Below, piece by piece: positions 15,985 through 27,100 of a stretch of DNA of 64,000 nucleotides. The notes beneath the pieces were generated by a model that made no database searches, had not been told where the DNA came from, and saw only the letters and a list, made by a program, of their open reading frames with translations. Each line of letters begins with the position of its first letter. Position 1 is the stretch's first letter. Origin of the DNA: Rhodocyclaceae bacterium (GTDB taxonomy: Bacteria; Pseudomonadota; Gammaproteobacteria; Burkholderiales; Rhodocyclaceae); assembly GCA_020445765.1 (NCBI GenBank), contig JAGRFY010000025.1:1-64000 (forward strand), written 5' to 3'. A program made the position numbers and the translations under genes.

Positions 15985-18303
15985 CTATCGCTTCAGCGCG
16001 CGCGCCAGCGCGTCGGCCATCGCGCCGGCCGGCGCCGAGCGGCCGTCCGCGCGGGGCGCGCGCTTTTGCGCGTGCTTGCGTTCCCTCGGCGCTTCCGCTG
16101 CCGGGCGCGTGGCCGGCGCCGCCTCGTTCAAGCGCATCGTCAGTGCGATGCGCTTGCGCACGGTGTCGACCTCGACCACCTTGACACGAACGATGTCGCC
16201 GGCCTTGACCAGTTCGCGCGGGTCGCGCACGAAGCGCTCGGACATCGCCGAGATGTGCACCAGGCCGTCCTGATGGACGCCGATGTCGACGAAGGCGCCG
16301 AAGTTGGTGACGTTGGTGACCACGCCTTCGAGCTGCATGCCGGGGCTGAGGTCGGCCGGTTTCTCGACGCCTTCGCGGAAGCGCGCGGCGCGAAACTCCG
16401 GGCGTGGGTCGCGGCCGGGCTTGTCGAGCTCGGCGAGGATGTCGCGCACGGTCGGCAGGCCGAAGCGCTCGTCGGTGAAGGATTGCGGGTCGAGCGCGGC
16501 CAGTGCCCGGCTGTCGCCGATCAGTTCGCGCGCACCGCGCCCGAGGCGCGCGAGGATGCGTTCGACCACCGGGTAGGATTCCGGATGGACCGCGGAGGCG
16601 TCGAGCGGATCGTCGCCGTCCATGATGCGCAGGAAGCCGGCGGCCTGCTCGAAGGTGCGCTCACCCAGGCGCGGCACGTCGCGCAGCGCGCGGCGCGCGC
16701 GGAACGGGCCGTGGCTGTCGCGATGGGCGACGATGTTGGCGGCGAGCGAGGCGTTGAGGCCGGAGACGCGCCCGAGCAGCGCGGCCGATGCGGTGTTCAC
16801 GTCCACGCCGACCGCATTGACGCAGTCCTCGACCACGGCATCGAGGCGCCGGGCCAGCGCCGGCTGGCTGAGGTCGTGCTGGTACTGGCCGACGCCGATC
16901 GACTTGGGGTCGATCTTCACCAGTTCGGCCAGCGGATCCTGCAGCCGGCGTGCGATCGACACCGCGCCGCGCAGGCTGACGTCGAGTTCCGGGAATTCGC
17001 GGGCGGCCAGTTCGGAGGCGGAATAGACCGATGCACCGGCCTCCGAAACCACCACCTTGGTCAGCCCCAGCTTCGGTTGCAGGCGGATCAGATCGGCCAC
17101 CAGGCGGTCGGTTTCGCGCGAGGCGGTGCCGTTGCCGATCGCCACCAGGTCGACGCCGTGGCGGCCGGCCAGCGCCGCCAGCGTCGCGATCGCGCCTTCC
17201 CAGTCGCGGCGCGGCTCGTGGGGGTGGATGGTCGCGGTATCGACCAGCTTGCCGGTGCCGTCGACGACCGCGACCTTGACCCCGGTGCGCAGGCCCGGGT
17301 CGAGGCCCATGGTGGCTCGCGGTCCGGCCGGAGCCGCCAGCAGCAGATCCTTCAGGTTGTCGCCGAAGACGCGGATCGCCTCCTGTTCGGCGCGCTCGCG
17401 CAGGGCCGACAGCAACTCCAGTTCGAGGTGCAGCGAGAGCTTGACCCGCCAGGCCCAGCGCACCGTGTCGCGCAGCCAGCGATCGGCCGGACGGCCGTCG
17501 TCGCGAATGCCGAAGCGGGCCGCAATGCGCGCTTCGCACGGATTCGGCGTCGTCGCTGCGCTGCCATCGGGCGGGTCGCTGTCGAGGCCGAGCGCGAGCC
17601 GCAGGATGCCTTCGTTGCGTCCGCGCAGCATCGCCAGCGCGCGATGCGACGGCACCCGCGACCAGGCTTCGCGGAAGTCGAACCAGTCGCGGAACTTGGC
17701 GCCGTCGTGCTCCTTGCCTTCGATCACGGTCGATGCCAGCACGCCGTGCTCGGTCAGGTAGCTGCGCAAGCCGGCGAGCAGGGCGGCATCTTCGGCGAAG
17801 CGCTCCATCAGGATCTGGCGGGCGCCGTCGAGCACGGCCTTGATGTCGTCGAAGCCGGCCTCGGCATTGACGAAGGCGGCCGCTTCGCGTTCCGGGTCGA
17901 GACCGGGGTCGGCCAGCAGGCGATCGGCCAGCGGCTCGATGCCGGCCTCGCGGGCGATCATCGCCTTGGTGCGCCGCTTCTTGCGGTAGGGCAGGTAGAG
18001 GTCCTCGAGCGCCTGCTTGGTGTCGACCGCGCGCAGCGCCTGCTCGAGGGCCGCGTCGAGCTTGCCCTGCTCGCGTACCGACTCGATCACCGCAACGCGG
18101 CGGTCCTCCAGTTCGCGCAGATAGCCCAGGCGTTCCTCGAGCAGGCGAAGCTGGTTGTCGTCGAGGCCACCGGTGGCCTCCTTGCGGTAGCGGGCGATGA
18201 AGGGCACGGTGGCGCCTTCGTCGAGCAGGCGCACGGCGGCGACAATCTGGCCGGCGTTGGCGTTCAGTTCGGCAGCGAGCCGGTTTTCGATCGGTGCAAG
18301 CAT
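15985..18303 (-). CDS. tex: Transcription accessory protein Tex (S1 RNA-binding)
   Basis: A 772-residue protein matching Tex over its length: N-terminal helix-turn-helix region ([20 protein letters not shown] with the [12 protein letters not shown] box), YqgF-like nuclease-fold domain ([17 protein letters not shown]), helix-hairpin-helix segment ([20 protein letters not shown]) and an S1 domain near the C-terminus ([20 protein letters not shown]). Tex/Spt6-like proteins bind nucleic acids and influence transcription and stress tolerance. It heads a leftward unit with the ArsC/Spx-like gene and hslO (34-bp gap, then overlap). Confidence 0.96.
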   Translation of the reverse strand: MLAPIENRLAAELNANAGQIVAAVRLLDEGATVPFIARYRKEATGGLDDNQLRLLEERLGYLRELEDRRVAVIESVREQGKLDAALEQALRAVDTKQALEDLYLPYRKKRRTKAMIAREAGIEPLADRLLADPGLDPEREAAAFVNAEAGFDDIKAVLDGARQILMERFAEDAALLAGLRSYLTEHGVLASTVIEGKEHDGAKFRDWFDFREAWSRVPSHRALAMLRGRNEGILRLALGLDSDPPDGSAATTPNPCEARIAARFGIRDDGRPADRWLRDTVRWAWRVKLSLHLELELLSALRERAEQEAIRVFGDNLKDLLLAAPAGPRATMGLDPGLRTGVKVAVVDGTGKLVDTATIHPHEPRRDWEGAIATLAALAGRHGVDLVAIGNGTASRETDRLVADLIRLQPKLGLTKVVVSEAGASVYSASELAAREFPELDVSLRGAVSIARRLQDPLAELVKIDPKSIGVGQYQHDLSQPALARRLDAVVEDCVNAVGVDVNTASAALLGRVSGLNASLAANIVAHRDSHGPFRARRALRDVPRLGERTFEQAAGFLRIMDGDDPLDASAVHPESYPVVERILARLGRGARELIGDSRALAALDPQSFTDERFGLPTVRDILAELDKPGRDPRPEFRAARFREGVEKPADLSPGMQLEGVVTNVTNFGAFVDIGVHQDGLVHISAMSERFVRDPRELVKAGDIVRVKVVEVDTVRKRIALTMRLNEAAPATRPAAEAPRERKHAQKRAPRADGRSAPAGAMADALARALKR

Positions 18304-18371
18304 GAGCCGTTAGGAATTTGACAGGGGCGCGGATCTTGCCGAACTTCAGGGCGGGCGCGCAAGTCGCCGGG

Positions 18372-19232
18372 TCAGCGGTTGATCGCCTGGGCGAGCCGCG
18401 CACGATAGGTGCGCAGCGCGGGGTGGCGTGGCGGCATCAGGTTGAAGACGTCGAGCATCGTGCGTCGGCCGGCATCGTCGTCGAAGCCGCGATCCCGTCG
18501 CACGACCTCGAGCAGGGCCTCGAGCGCATCTTCCCAGTGCTCGTCGGCTGCCAGCCGTCGGCCCAGCGCGAGCCTCGCCGCAAGATCCTCCGGATCGGCC
18601 GCGACCCGTGCCTCGAGGGTCTTCCTGTCGTCGTCGGCACCGACGCCGGTAGCGAGCGACAGACGGGCGTTGAGCGCCTTGACGCGATCCTCGTCCCGCG
18701 CACGGTACTGCAATGCACGCAGCCATTCGCCGGCCTCGTCGGTACGCCCCTCGGCGATCAGCAGATCAGCCAGTTCCAGCTGGGCGCTCTCCAGTTCCGG
18801 TTCGGCAGCGAGGGCTTCGCGCAGCAGCGCTTCGGCGCCCGCGGTGTCGCCGGCGGCGCGCAGCGCGGTCGCGCGGGTCACCAGCGCCTCGTTGGGCGAC
18901 GGCAGCCAGCGCGCGATGAATTCCCGCAGGGCGCCCTCGGGCAGGGCACCGGAGAATTCATCCACCATCCGGCCGTCGACGAAAGCCTTGACGTTCGGGA
19001 TGCTGCGCACCGCGTAGTGGGCCGACAGTTCCTGCTCGACGTCGGCGTTGATCTTGGCCAGGCGCACGCGGCCATCGAAACTGTCGACAACCTTCTCCAG
19101 CACCGGCGTCAGGCTGCGGCAGGGGCCGCACCATTCGGCCCAGAAATCCACCAGCACGAGCGCTTGCCGTGAGGCTTCGACGACTTCCCGGTGAAAGTCC
19201 GCGGTGGAAACGTCTTTGCTGTAACGGCTCAT
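18372..19232 (-). CDS. cnoX: Thioredoxin-TPR chaperedoxin, CnoX/YbbN family
   Basis: A 286-residue protein with an N-terminal thioredoxin domain (VLVDFWAEWCGPCRSLTPVL, full WCGPC site) and a C-terminal half of TPR-like helices. The E. coli homologue CnoX/YbbN holds unfolded proteins, protects cysteines under hypochlorite stress and hands clients to GroEL or DnaK. The complete CGPC motif suggests it may also reduce disulfides, as in many proteobacterial members. It lies 68 bp upstream of tex on the same strand. Confidence 0.9.
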   Translation of the reverse strand: MSRYSKDVSTADFHREVVEASRQALVLVDFWAEWCGPCRSLTPVLEKVVDSFDGRVRLAKINADVEQELSAHYAVRSIPNVKAFVDGRMVDEFSGALPEGALREFIARWLPSPNEALVTRATALRAAGDTAGAEALLREALAAEPELESAQLELADLLIAEGRTDEAGEWLRALQYRARDEDRVKALNARLSLATGVGADDDRKTLEARVAADPEDLAARLALGRRLAADEHWEDALEALLEVVRRDRGFDDDAGRRTMLDVFNLMPPRHPALRTYRARLAQAINR

Positions 19233-19295
19233 CGATTGCTCCTTGCTTGGTTGCTACGGTGGTGCGTCATGCAGGGCACGTGGGGCCGGCGAGGT

Positions 19296-20159
19296 TCAGA
19301 TCAAGCCCGCAGCACGGGACAGGTCCACCAGGGTCTGGCGGCCGAGCCAGCGTTCGCCGGCGGCCAGTTCGCGGGCACGGCCGGCGAGCGCGGCCTCGAC
19401 GCACAGCATCCGGCGAAATTCGCCGGCGGCCATGTCCGGCAGTTGCTCCGAGGCCTGCTGCCACGGGTTCCAGACCACCACGTCGGGAAAACCTTCCGAC
19501 TGGATGGCCAGGCTTCGGGCGCCGTCGCGCAGCAGCAAGGGCCCTTCGACGTCGGTGTAGATGCGGTCGGTCAATGCCTCGACGGCAATGTGATCGCCAC
19601 TGTCGACGTGGCGCTCGCCGCCGCGGGCGCTGTCACGATAGCTCTGGCGGGCAAGGCCTTCGAGGCGCGCCCGCTCGACCTCGGCGACGCGCAGGTAGGT
19701 GTGCAGCGCAGCCGTGAATGCGAAGGCGCCATGGCCGGTGTTGACCGCCTCGAGCTCGATCGACAGGCGCTCGCCCTCGATCAGCACCGTCAGTTCGAGT
19801 TCGAAGGCGAACGGCCAGTGGGCGAGGGTGCTTTCGTCGTCGGTGATGCGCAGCGTCGCGAGGGCATAGTCGCCGTTGCTGCGGACCTCGACCGGGGTCC
19901 ACGGGCGGGTGCGGACCAGGCCGTGGCGGGGCAGTCGCCCCTGGGCTGCGAACTGGGGCCAGCATACCGGCACGCCGCCTCGAATCGCGGTGCTGCCGTC
20001 GAAGCGGGCGCGCTCGGAGAGAAACAGCCATTCGCTGCCGCCGGCCGGGCACCACGACACCAGCTGGCCGCCGAACAGCGTGATCACCGCGCGGGCGCCG
20101 CCGGCATCCAGTGTCAGTGCCGGTTGGCCGTGGAAGTCGATGGTGTGGCTGCGATCCAT
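19296..20159 (-). CDS. yeaD: D-hexose-6-phosphate mutarotase (YeaD family)
   Basis: A 287-residue galactose-mutarotase-fold protein: GGQLVSWCPAGGSEWLFLSE near the start, VPVCWPQFAAQGRLPRHGLV with the conserved Pro-Gln-Phe and Arg-His, and HTYLRVAEVERARLEGLAR later. It interconverts alpha and beta hexose-6-phosphates. The start at 20159 follows GAGGAA; an in-frame start at 20198 overlapping the upstream stop is also possible. Confidence 0.88.
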   Translation of the reverse strand: MDRSHTIDFHGQPALTLDAGGARAVITLFGGQLVSWCPAGGSEWLFLSERARFDGSTAIRGGVPVCWPQFAAQGRLPRHGLVRTRPWTPVEVRSNGDYALATLRITDDESTLAHWPFAFELELTVLIEGERLSIELEAVNTGHGAFAFTAALHTYLRVAEVERARLEGLARQSYRDSARGGERHVDSGDHIAVEALTDRIYTDVEGPLLLRDGARSLAIQSEGFPDVVVWNPWQQASEQLPDMAAGEFRRMLCVEAALAGRARELAAGERWLGRQTLVDLSRAAGLI

Positions 20160-20194
20160 GCCGGTTCCTCGATGTGCGGATTCGCGCGGGCCAG

Positions 20195-21052
20195 TCATGC
20201 GTGGCCGGCCAGTTCGGCATGGCGAAAGCAGGACAGCAGGTGATCATTGACCATGCCGGTGGCCTGCATGTGGGCGTAGCAGATGGTGCTGCCGACGAAG
20301 CGAAAGCCGGCGCTCTTCAGGGCCTTGCTCATGGCGTCGGAGGCCGGTGTCGTCGCCGGCACCTCGGCCAGCGTGCGCCAACGGTTGACGCGCGGGCGGC
20401 CGTCGACGAAATCCCACACGAAGCGGTCGAAGCTGCCATGCCGGGCCTGCAGTTCGAGAAAGGCCCGGGCATTGCCGATGGTGGCACGGATCTTGGCGGG
20501 GTTGCGGACGATGCCGGCGTCCTGCAGCAGGGCGTCGACGTCGGTTTCGGTGAAGTCCGCCACCGTGGCCGGGTCGAAGCCGGCGAAGGCGCGGCGGTAG
20601 CCTTCGCGCTTGCGCAGGATGGTGATCCACGACAGGCCGGCCTGGGCGCCTTCGAGCACGACGAACTCGAACAGCTTGCGCTCGTCATGCACCGGCACGC
20701 CCCACTCGTCGTCGTGGTAGCGCACATAGAGCGGATCGTCGCCGCACCAGCCGCAGCGGCCGCGCTCCGCCACAGGCGATTCGACGCGCTCGCGGCGCAG
20801 GCCGTCCACCATCAGCACCAGCCCGCTGCGCTCGTCGGCGGAAAGATCCCGCCAGTGCCGCCCCTCGAGGCCGGCAGAAAGTGCGTAGGCCAGGTTCAGC
20901 GAAGGCTTGCGGCCGGCCGCCAGCAAGCGGCGGAAGGTTTCGGCCACGCCGAGCCGGCGCAGGGTGTCGATGTCGTCGATGCCGACTTCCGACAACCAGG
21001 CGGCGGAACGCGGGCCGAGGTTGGGCAGCTGCGCGAGCGGGGCACGGGGCAT
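20195..21052 (-). CDS. tag: DNA-3-methyladenine glycosylase I with fused N-terminal TfoX_C-like domain
   Basis: A 285-residue protein in two parts. Residues 1 to about 85 look like a TfoX C-terminal domain with a helix-hairpin-helix (LPNLGPRSAAWLSEVGIDDI, GRKPSLNLAYALSAGLEGRH). From about residue 97 it is a full TAG glycosylase: RCGWCGDDPLYVRYHDDEWG, LSWITILRKREGYRRAF, and zinc ligands near the end (GSTICYAHMQATGMVNDHLL). TAG removes 3-methyladenine from alkylated DNA. Usual TAG is about 190 residues, so the front domain is an addition, perhaps for DNA binding. Confidence 0.92.
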   Translation of the reverse strand: MPRAPLAQLPNLGPRSAAWLSEVGIDDIDTLRRLGVAETFRRLLAAGRKPSLNLAYALSAGLEGRHWRDLSADERSGLVLMVDGLRRERVESPVAERGRCGWCGDDPLYVRYHDDEWGVPVHDERKLFEFVVLEGAQAGLSWITILRKREGYRRAFAGFDPATVADFTETDVDALLQDAGIVRNPAKIRATIGNARAFLELQARHGSFDRFVWDFVDGRPRVNRWRTLAEVPATTPASDAMSKALKSAGFRFVGSTICYAHMQATGMVNDHLLSCFRHAELAGHA

Positions 21053-21147
21053 GGTGCGAATTCGTCGTCAAAGGCCGAATTCTGCCGTTCGCCCGGGCGA
21101 AAGACAAAACGCCGCCCGCCGGCGGCGTCGGCCGCGGCGCTGGCGGC

Positions 21148-23853
21148 TCAGAATTGCTGCAGCGACAGCACCCCGAGCTTGACGGTGTTGTCTTCCGGGT
21201 CGTTCGACAGCACGAAGCCGAGGTTCTGGACGAAACGCAGCATGCGCTCGTTCTCGGACAGGAAGACGCCGTTCATGTACTTCAGGCCACGGTCGCGGGC
21301 GGTCTCGATGAGGATGCCCATCAGCCGGCGTGCGAGACCACGGTGTTGCCACTCGTCGGCGACCACCACCGCGAATTCGCAGGACTCGGCGTCGGGATTG
21401 ACCGCATAGCGGCAGACGCCGACCTGCACTTCGCCGTCCGCGCCGCCTTCGCCGTCGTCGGCCGGCACGGTCGCGATGAAGGCCATCTCGCGGAAATAGT
21501 CGATCTGCGTCATGCGCACGACCATCGCCGGCGGCAGTTCGCGGACGGTGTTCATGAAGCGGAAATACTTGGTCTGCGGCGAGAGCTTGCGCACGAATTC
21601 GATCTCGTTCTCGGCATCCTCGGGCTTGATCGGGCGGATCGTGACCTCGGTGCCCTCGGACTGCCAGGTGCTGATCAGGTGCGACGGATACGGGTGGATC
21701 GCCATGTGCGAATAGCGATCGGCGCCCGGCGCGACGTTGTCGACGACGATGCGCGCGTCGACCGCGACCGCGCCGTGCTCGTCGACGATCAGCGGATTGA
21801 TCGTCAGTTCGCGGATCCACGGCAGTTCGCAGATCATCTCCGAGGCCCGCAGCAGCACGAACTCGAGCGATTCCATGTCGGCCGCCGGCATCGTCCGGAA
21901 CTCGCCGAGCATCGGCGCGATCCGGGCCGACTTGATCAGGTCGCGGACGAGATAGGGATTGAGCGGCGGCAGCGCGACCGAACGGTCGCGGTGCACATCG
22001 ACGCGGTTGCCGCCCTCGCCGAAGGTCACGACCGGGCCGAAGACCGCGTCGCGGGTGCTGCCGACCATCAGTTCGCGGCCGTTCGGCTTGGACACCATCG
22101 GCTCGATGGCGACGCCGTTGACGGTGGCCTCCGGGTGGTTCTTGCGGATGCTGTCGAGAATTTCCTGATAAGCCGAGCGCACCGCCGCGAGATTGTTGAG
22201 GTTCAGGCGGACGCCGCCGGAATCGGTCTTGTGGGTGATGTTCGGCGAATCGATCTTCATCACCACCGGCAGGCCGATCTCCTCGGCCAGCACCATCGCC
22301 TCGGTCGCCGAGCGGGCGATCACGGTCTGTGCGATCGGGATGCGGAAGGCGGCGAGCAGCGCCTTGGATTCCATCTCGTTGAGCACCTTGCGGCGCTCCG
22401 ACAAGGCGGTCTCGATCACCAGCCGCGCACTTTCGATCGACGGCGCGCGCAGATGCGACAGCGACGCCGGCGTCTGCACCAGCAGCTTCTGGTTCTTGTA
22501 GTAGGCGGAGATCTGGCTGAACAGCTCGACCGCGGGCTCGGGCGTGCGCTGCGACGGCAGCTTGGCCTCGAGGAACAGGTGGCGCGATTCGAGCATCATC
22601 TCGCGCCCGATCCAGCAGGCGAGAATCGGCTTGTCGGCCGTCTTGTCGATCTCGATGACGGCGCGCGCGACGTCGGTTGGCGAGGTCAGTGCCTGGGGTG
22701 ACATGATCACCAGCACGCCATCGACGTTGGCGTCCTCGAGCACGGTGCTCAGGGTCTTGCCGTAGCGCTCGGCATCGGCATCGCCGAGGATGTCGATCGG
22801 ATTGCCCCGCGACCAAGCCTTGGGCAGGAATTCGTTGAGTTTGGCGACGGTCGCCTCGGACAGCTGGGCGAGTGGAATGCCGAGGTCGGCGGCGCGGTCG
22901 GCTGCCATCACCGCCGGTCCGCCACCGTTGGTGATCACCAGCAGGCGGTCGCCGCGGGGGTGGAAGTTGGTAAACAGCGCGTTGGCCGCGGCGAACATCT
23001 GGCCGATGCTGTAGAGACGCACCGCACCGGAACGGCGCAGGGCGGCGTCGAACACCGCGTCCTCGCCGACCATCGCGCCGGTGTGCATCAGCGCGGCGGC
23101 CGATCCGGCGGCATTTCGCCCGACCTTGATCACCAGCACCGGCTTGACCCGGGCGGCGCCGCGCAAGGCGCTCATGAAGCGGCGGGCGTCGCGCACGCCT
23201 TCGACGTAGAGGAAGATACTCTCGGTGCGCGAGTCCGACATCAGGTACTCGACCACTTCGCCGAAATCGATGTCGCTGGATGCGCCCAGCGAGATCACGT
23301 TCGAGAAGCCCACGTTGTTGGGCTTGGCCCAGTCGAGGATCGCCGTGCATAGCGCGCCGGACTGCGACACCAGCGCGATCGAACCCTTGTGGGCGTTGCC
23401 CTGGGCAAACGAGGCGTTGAGGCCGATATCGGGCCGGATCATGCCGAGGCAGTTCGGTCCGAGAATGCGGATGCGGTGCCGCCGCGCGTTCTCGAGCACG
23501 GCGCGCTCCAGGGCGGCGCCGCGCGGCCCACTCTCGGCGAAGCCGGCGGACAGGATCACCAGCGACTTGGTGCCGGCATGGCCGCAGGCATCGACGATCG
23601 CCGGGACGGTGGCCGCCGGGGTCGCGATGACCGCCAGGTCGAGACGGTGTGGAACTTCGTCCACCGACTTGTAGCAAGGCTGGTCGAAGACCTTTTCGCG
23701 GTTCGGATTGATCGCGAACAGCCGTCCCTTGAAGCCGGCGTCCAGCATGTTGCGAAAGACGATCGAGCCGATCGAGCCTTCGCGATCGCTCGCTCCGATG
23801 ATGCCGACCGAGCGGGGCTCGAACAGCGGTGTCAGGTAGTGTCTTTCCTTCAT
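21148..23853 (-). CDS. Pat-type protein lysine acetyltransferase (acyl-CoA synthetase-like plus GNAT)
   Basis: A 901-residue protein with a CoA-binding domain at the start (SVGIIGASDREGSIGSIVFR), a succinyl-CoA ligase-like part (GPNCLGMIRPDIGLNASFAQ; SGALCTAILDWA), an ATP-grasp region (about 495-705, GLPVVMKIDSPNITHKTDSG) and a C-terminal GNAT acetyltransferase domain (EWQHRGLARRLMGILIETAR acetyl-CoA loop). This order matches PatZ/YfiQ-type enzymes that acetylate acetyl-CoA synthetase and other lysines; the synthetase half is usually a regulatory sensor. Start chosen at MKERHYLTPLF; a longer in-frame start exists but lacks family similarity. Confidence 0.9.
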   Translation of the reverse strand: MKERHYLTPLFEPRSVGIIGASDREGSIGSIVFRNMLDAGFKGRLFAINPNREKVFDQPCYKSVDEVPHRLDLAVIATPAATVPAIVDACGHAGTKSLVILSAGFAESGPRGAALERAVLENARRHRIRILGPNCLGMIRPDIGLNASFAQGNAHKGSIALVSQSGALCTAILDWAKPNNVGFSNVISLGASSDIDFGEVVEYLMSDSRTESIFLYVEGVRDARRFMSALRGAARVKPVLVIKVGRNAAGSAAALMHTGAMVGEDAVFDAALRRSGAVRLYSIGQMFAAANALFTNFHPRGDRLLVITNGGGPAVMAADRAADLGIPLAQLSEATVAKLNEFLPKAWSRGNPIDILGDADAERYGKTLSTVLEDANVDGVLVIMSPQALTSPTDVARAVIEIDKTADKPILACWIGREMMLESRHLFLEAKLPSQRTPEPAVELFSQISAYYKNQKLLVQTPASLSHLRAPSIESARLVIETALSERRKVLNEMESKALLAAFRIPIAQTVIARSATEAMVLAEEIGLPVVMKIDSPNITHKTDSGGVRLNLNNLAAVRSAYQEILDSIRKNHPEATVNGVAIEPMVSKPNGRELMVGSTRDAVFGPVVTFGEGGNRVDVHRDRSVALPPLNPYLVRDLIKSARIAPMLGEFRTMPAADMESLEFVLLRASEMICELPWIRELTINPLIVDEHGAVAVDARIVVDNVAPGADRYSHMAIHPYPSHLISTWQSEGTEVTIRPIKPEDAENEIEFVRKLSPQTKYFRFMNTVRELPPAMVVRMTQIDYFREMAFIATVPADDGEGGADGEVQVGVCRYAVNPDAESCEFAVVVADEWQHRGLARRLMGILIETARDRGLKYMNGVFLSENERMLRFVQNLGFVLSNDPEDNTVKLGVLSLQQF

Positions 23854-24151
23854 CTGGGAGCCTTGGTGTGGGGCGTGCCGGGGGTCACGGGTGGCGGTGC
23901 GGCAGCACCGGCCCATGGGCCGCGGCCCGCCGACTGCGATTTTCTGCCTCGCAACATGCACGCGGCATCACGACGATATCGTCCATTGTCGTCGGCGCTT
24001 GAGTCTCGCACGCCGCATATTGCAACGCACAAGCCGAATTCTTGCACATCTGCGTGGACCTGGGCCATTTCGTCGCACACAGGCGACAAGCTGCGGACGA
24101 TACCGGTTGCGCGTTGCCGCCGTTTGTGCTGCCCGGGCGACACGATCCCGC
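23854..24151. other. Intergenic region, no gene recognised
   Basis: About 298 bp between the Pat-type gene and the downstream end of the sensor kinase gene (both leftward). Only out-of-frame open stretches are present. It should hold the Pat promoter, but I see no convincing motif. Confidence 0.5.
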
Positions 24152-27100
24152 TCATCCGAGCGTGAAATAGAAACGCGCACCCTCGCCGGGTGCGGATTCC
24201 GCCCACACCCGCCCGCCGTGGCGCTGGATGATGCGCTGGACCGTGGCCAGTCCAATGCCCGAGCCTTCGTACTGGCTGTGGCGGTGCAGGCGCTGAAACG
24301 GCTGGAACAGCTTGCCGGCATGGTTCATGTCGAAGCCGGTGCCGTTGTCGGCGACGCAGTAGGCAAGCTGGTCGTCGCGACGCTCGGCCAGGAAACGCAG
24401 TTTGGCGACCTCGCGCTCGGCGCTGAACTTCCAGGCGTTGCGCAGCAGGTTCTCCATCACCACCCGGATCAGCACGCGGTCGGCCTGGACCACGAGACCG
24501 GCGGTCACCTCCAGGTCGGTGCGTCGCTCGGGGGCCTCGGCACGCAGCTCGTCGACGATCTGGATCGCCATCTCGGACAGGTCCACCGACTCCTTGCGCA
24601 AGGTCTGCCGGGTAAGTCGGGCGAGTTCGAGCAGATCGTCGATCAGGTTGGCCATGCGGTGGCTGGCCGCCCGGATGCGCTGAAGGTATTGCATCGCGAG
24701 GGTGTCGAGGCGCTCCCGGTAGTCTTCCTCGAGGACATGGGCGAAACCGTCGATGGCGCGCAATGGCGCGCGCAGGTCGTGCGAGACCGAGTACGAGAAG
24801 GCCTCCAGTTCCCGGTTCGACGCCTCCAGTTCAGCGGTGCGCAGCTGCACCCGGTTTTCGAGTTCGTGGTTGATGTTCTTCAGCGTCAGTTCGGCGATCT
24901 TGCGGGTCGAGATGTCGTCGAGCGAGCCGTTGATGCCGACCACGCTGCCGTCGGGCGATGGCACCGGACGGGTCGTCGCCTCGATCCAGCGGATCTCGCC
25001 GCCAGCGGTGCGCAGTCGCAATTCGGCTTCGAAATGACTGCCCGGCGTACTCAGCATGTGGGCGACGCGACGCTGGAACTTGGTGCGATCGTCCGGGTGG
25101 AGGAACTCCTCGAGCGGCGCACCGAGGCTCTCGGCGATGCCGAAGCCCGAGATCTTCGGCCAGGCGCTGTTGAGGAAGGTCAGGCGACCGTCGGTGTCGG
25201 TCTGGAAGATCACTTCGTTCACCGATTCCACCACGTCGCGGTAGCGTGCCTCGCTCTCGCGCAGGGCGCGCTGGGCGGCGAGCCGCTCGCCGATGTTGCG
25301 CAGCACGCACAGCACCACCGGTTCCTCGTCCAGTTCGACCGGCACGGCGGTGGCCTCGACATCGAGCGCCTCGCCGTCGATGCGGCGGAACTGGAACTGT
25401 TCGGCGACCGCTGCGCGTTCGCTGTTGGTGCTCATCAGGCCGCTGATCCGGTGATGGGCGTCGATCTGGTGCTCGGGATCGATCAGGTCGAGCATCTGCC
25501 GCCCGAGCAGTTCGTGTTCGTCGACGGCGCCGAACAGCTTGACGCAGGCCGGATTGGCCAGGCGGATGACGCCGTCGCGGTGCACGAAGATGGCGTCGGG
25601 CGAGAGGTTCACCAGGCTGCGGTAGCGCGCCTCGCTGGCATGCAGCGCGCGCAGCGCCGCGATGCGCTCGTCGATGTCCTCGAACACCGCGATGTACTGG
25701 CGGGCGTCGCCGCTCTGGTCGCGCAGCAGGCTCAGGTTCATTCGCACCCAGATCTCGCGTCCGTCCTTGCGGGTGAAGCGCTTCTCGCGGGTGTTGGTGA
25801 GCCAGCTGCCGTCGAGGATGCGTTGCAGGGCCTCGCGATCCGCCGGTCGGTCGTCGGGGTGGGTGACCAGCAGGGCGGAGCGGCCCACCAGTTCCTCGCG
25901 GCCGAAGCCAAGCATCTGGCACAGGGTGTCGTTGGCCTCGACCCACTTGCCGTCGAGCCCCAGGCTGCCGATGCCGACCGGCGCCTGCTGGAAGGTCGTG
26001 CGATAGCGTGCTTCACTGTCGGCCAGCGCCTGCTGTGCCAGGCGCTCGGCAGTGATGTCGCGGATCACGCCGCGGTAGCCGGTGAAGCGACCGTCGGCGT
26101 CGCGCAGCGGGCGACCGGAGATCGCATACCAGCCGGCGTCGGGCCTGCCTTCGTCGATGCGGAAGACGAAGTCCGAAAAGGCCTTGGCGGCTTGCTGGGC
26201 AGTGGCCAGTTCCGGCCAGTGTCCGCCGCTGCCGCGCTCCTCGGCGATCTGCTGCAAGGTGTGTCCGAGCCAGCGTTCGCGAATCCACGGGGCGAGCGAT
26301 CCGCCGGCGGTGGCAATGTCGGAGAAGCGCAGGTTGTCGTCCTGTTCCCAGTACCAGTCCGACGACAACGCGACCAGGTCACGGAAGCGTTCTTCGCTGG
26401 CGCGGCGCTCGCGGGCCGCCTCGATCCGGCCAGTGAGGTCGCGGCCGACGCCGCGATAGCCGGTGAAGTGGCCATTGCGCTCGAGCATCGGCCGTCCGAT
26501 GAACTCGAGGTGGCGTAGTCGCCCGTCGCTGTCGCGACGCGACGTCACTACCCGCAGTTCCTCGCGCCGCGCGATACAGGTGCGGTAGTCGTCCCAGAAC
26601 CCTTCGGACAGATCTTCGAAGTCGAGCTCCCACGGTCGCATGCCGATGAAGCTGCTGGGATCCATGTTGGCAGTGCTGCGAATGCCGTTGCTGACCAGCG
26701 TGAAGCGGTGCTGGCCGTCCACCTCCCAAAGCCAGTCCGCCGACAGTTCGATGAAGTCGAGCAGGCGTCGCTGGTTCGATTCGGCGATCTCTGACACCGT
26801 CTGGCTGAAGGCGACCGCGAATTCGTAACGGTTCTGCAGGCGCTTGAGCACCTCGTAGGCAAGCAGCGCGGCCAGTGCGATCAGCGCGCCGCTGGCAAAT
26901 GGCAGGTAGCGTGGCCAGCCGACCAGGCTGGATCCGCGAAAGTGCGCGGTGACCCCCCATGGGTCGAAGCCGCCGGCAAGCGCCACGCCGGCGACCCCGG
27001 GTTCCGGTGCTCGACGGCGCCCCAGTTCCAGCGAGATGCGCGGCGCGCCAGCACCGGCCTCGTCGAGCAGCCGCGCCATCGAGTAGGTCTGCGACCAACC

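Noticed and set aside
15949..18321. 790-residue open frame on the plus strand
   Set aside because: Antisense shadow of tex; Tex matches its family from end to end.
20881..22701. 606-residue open frame on the plus strand
   Set aside because: Antisense to the Pat-type acetyltransferase and TAG genes; His/Arg/Asp-rich with no family features.
23891..26518. 875-residue open frame on the plus strand
   Set aside because: It lies antisense to the five-PAS kinase, shows repetitive GC-driven composition and no recognisable domain; the kinase on the other strand is clear.
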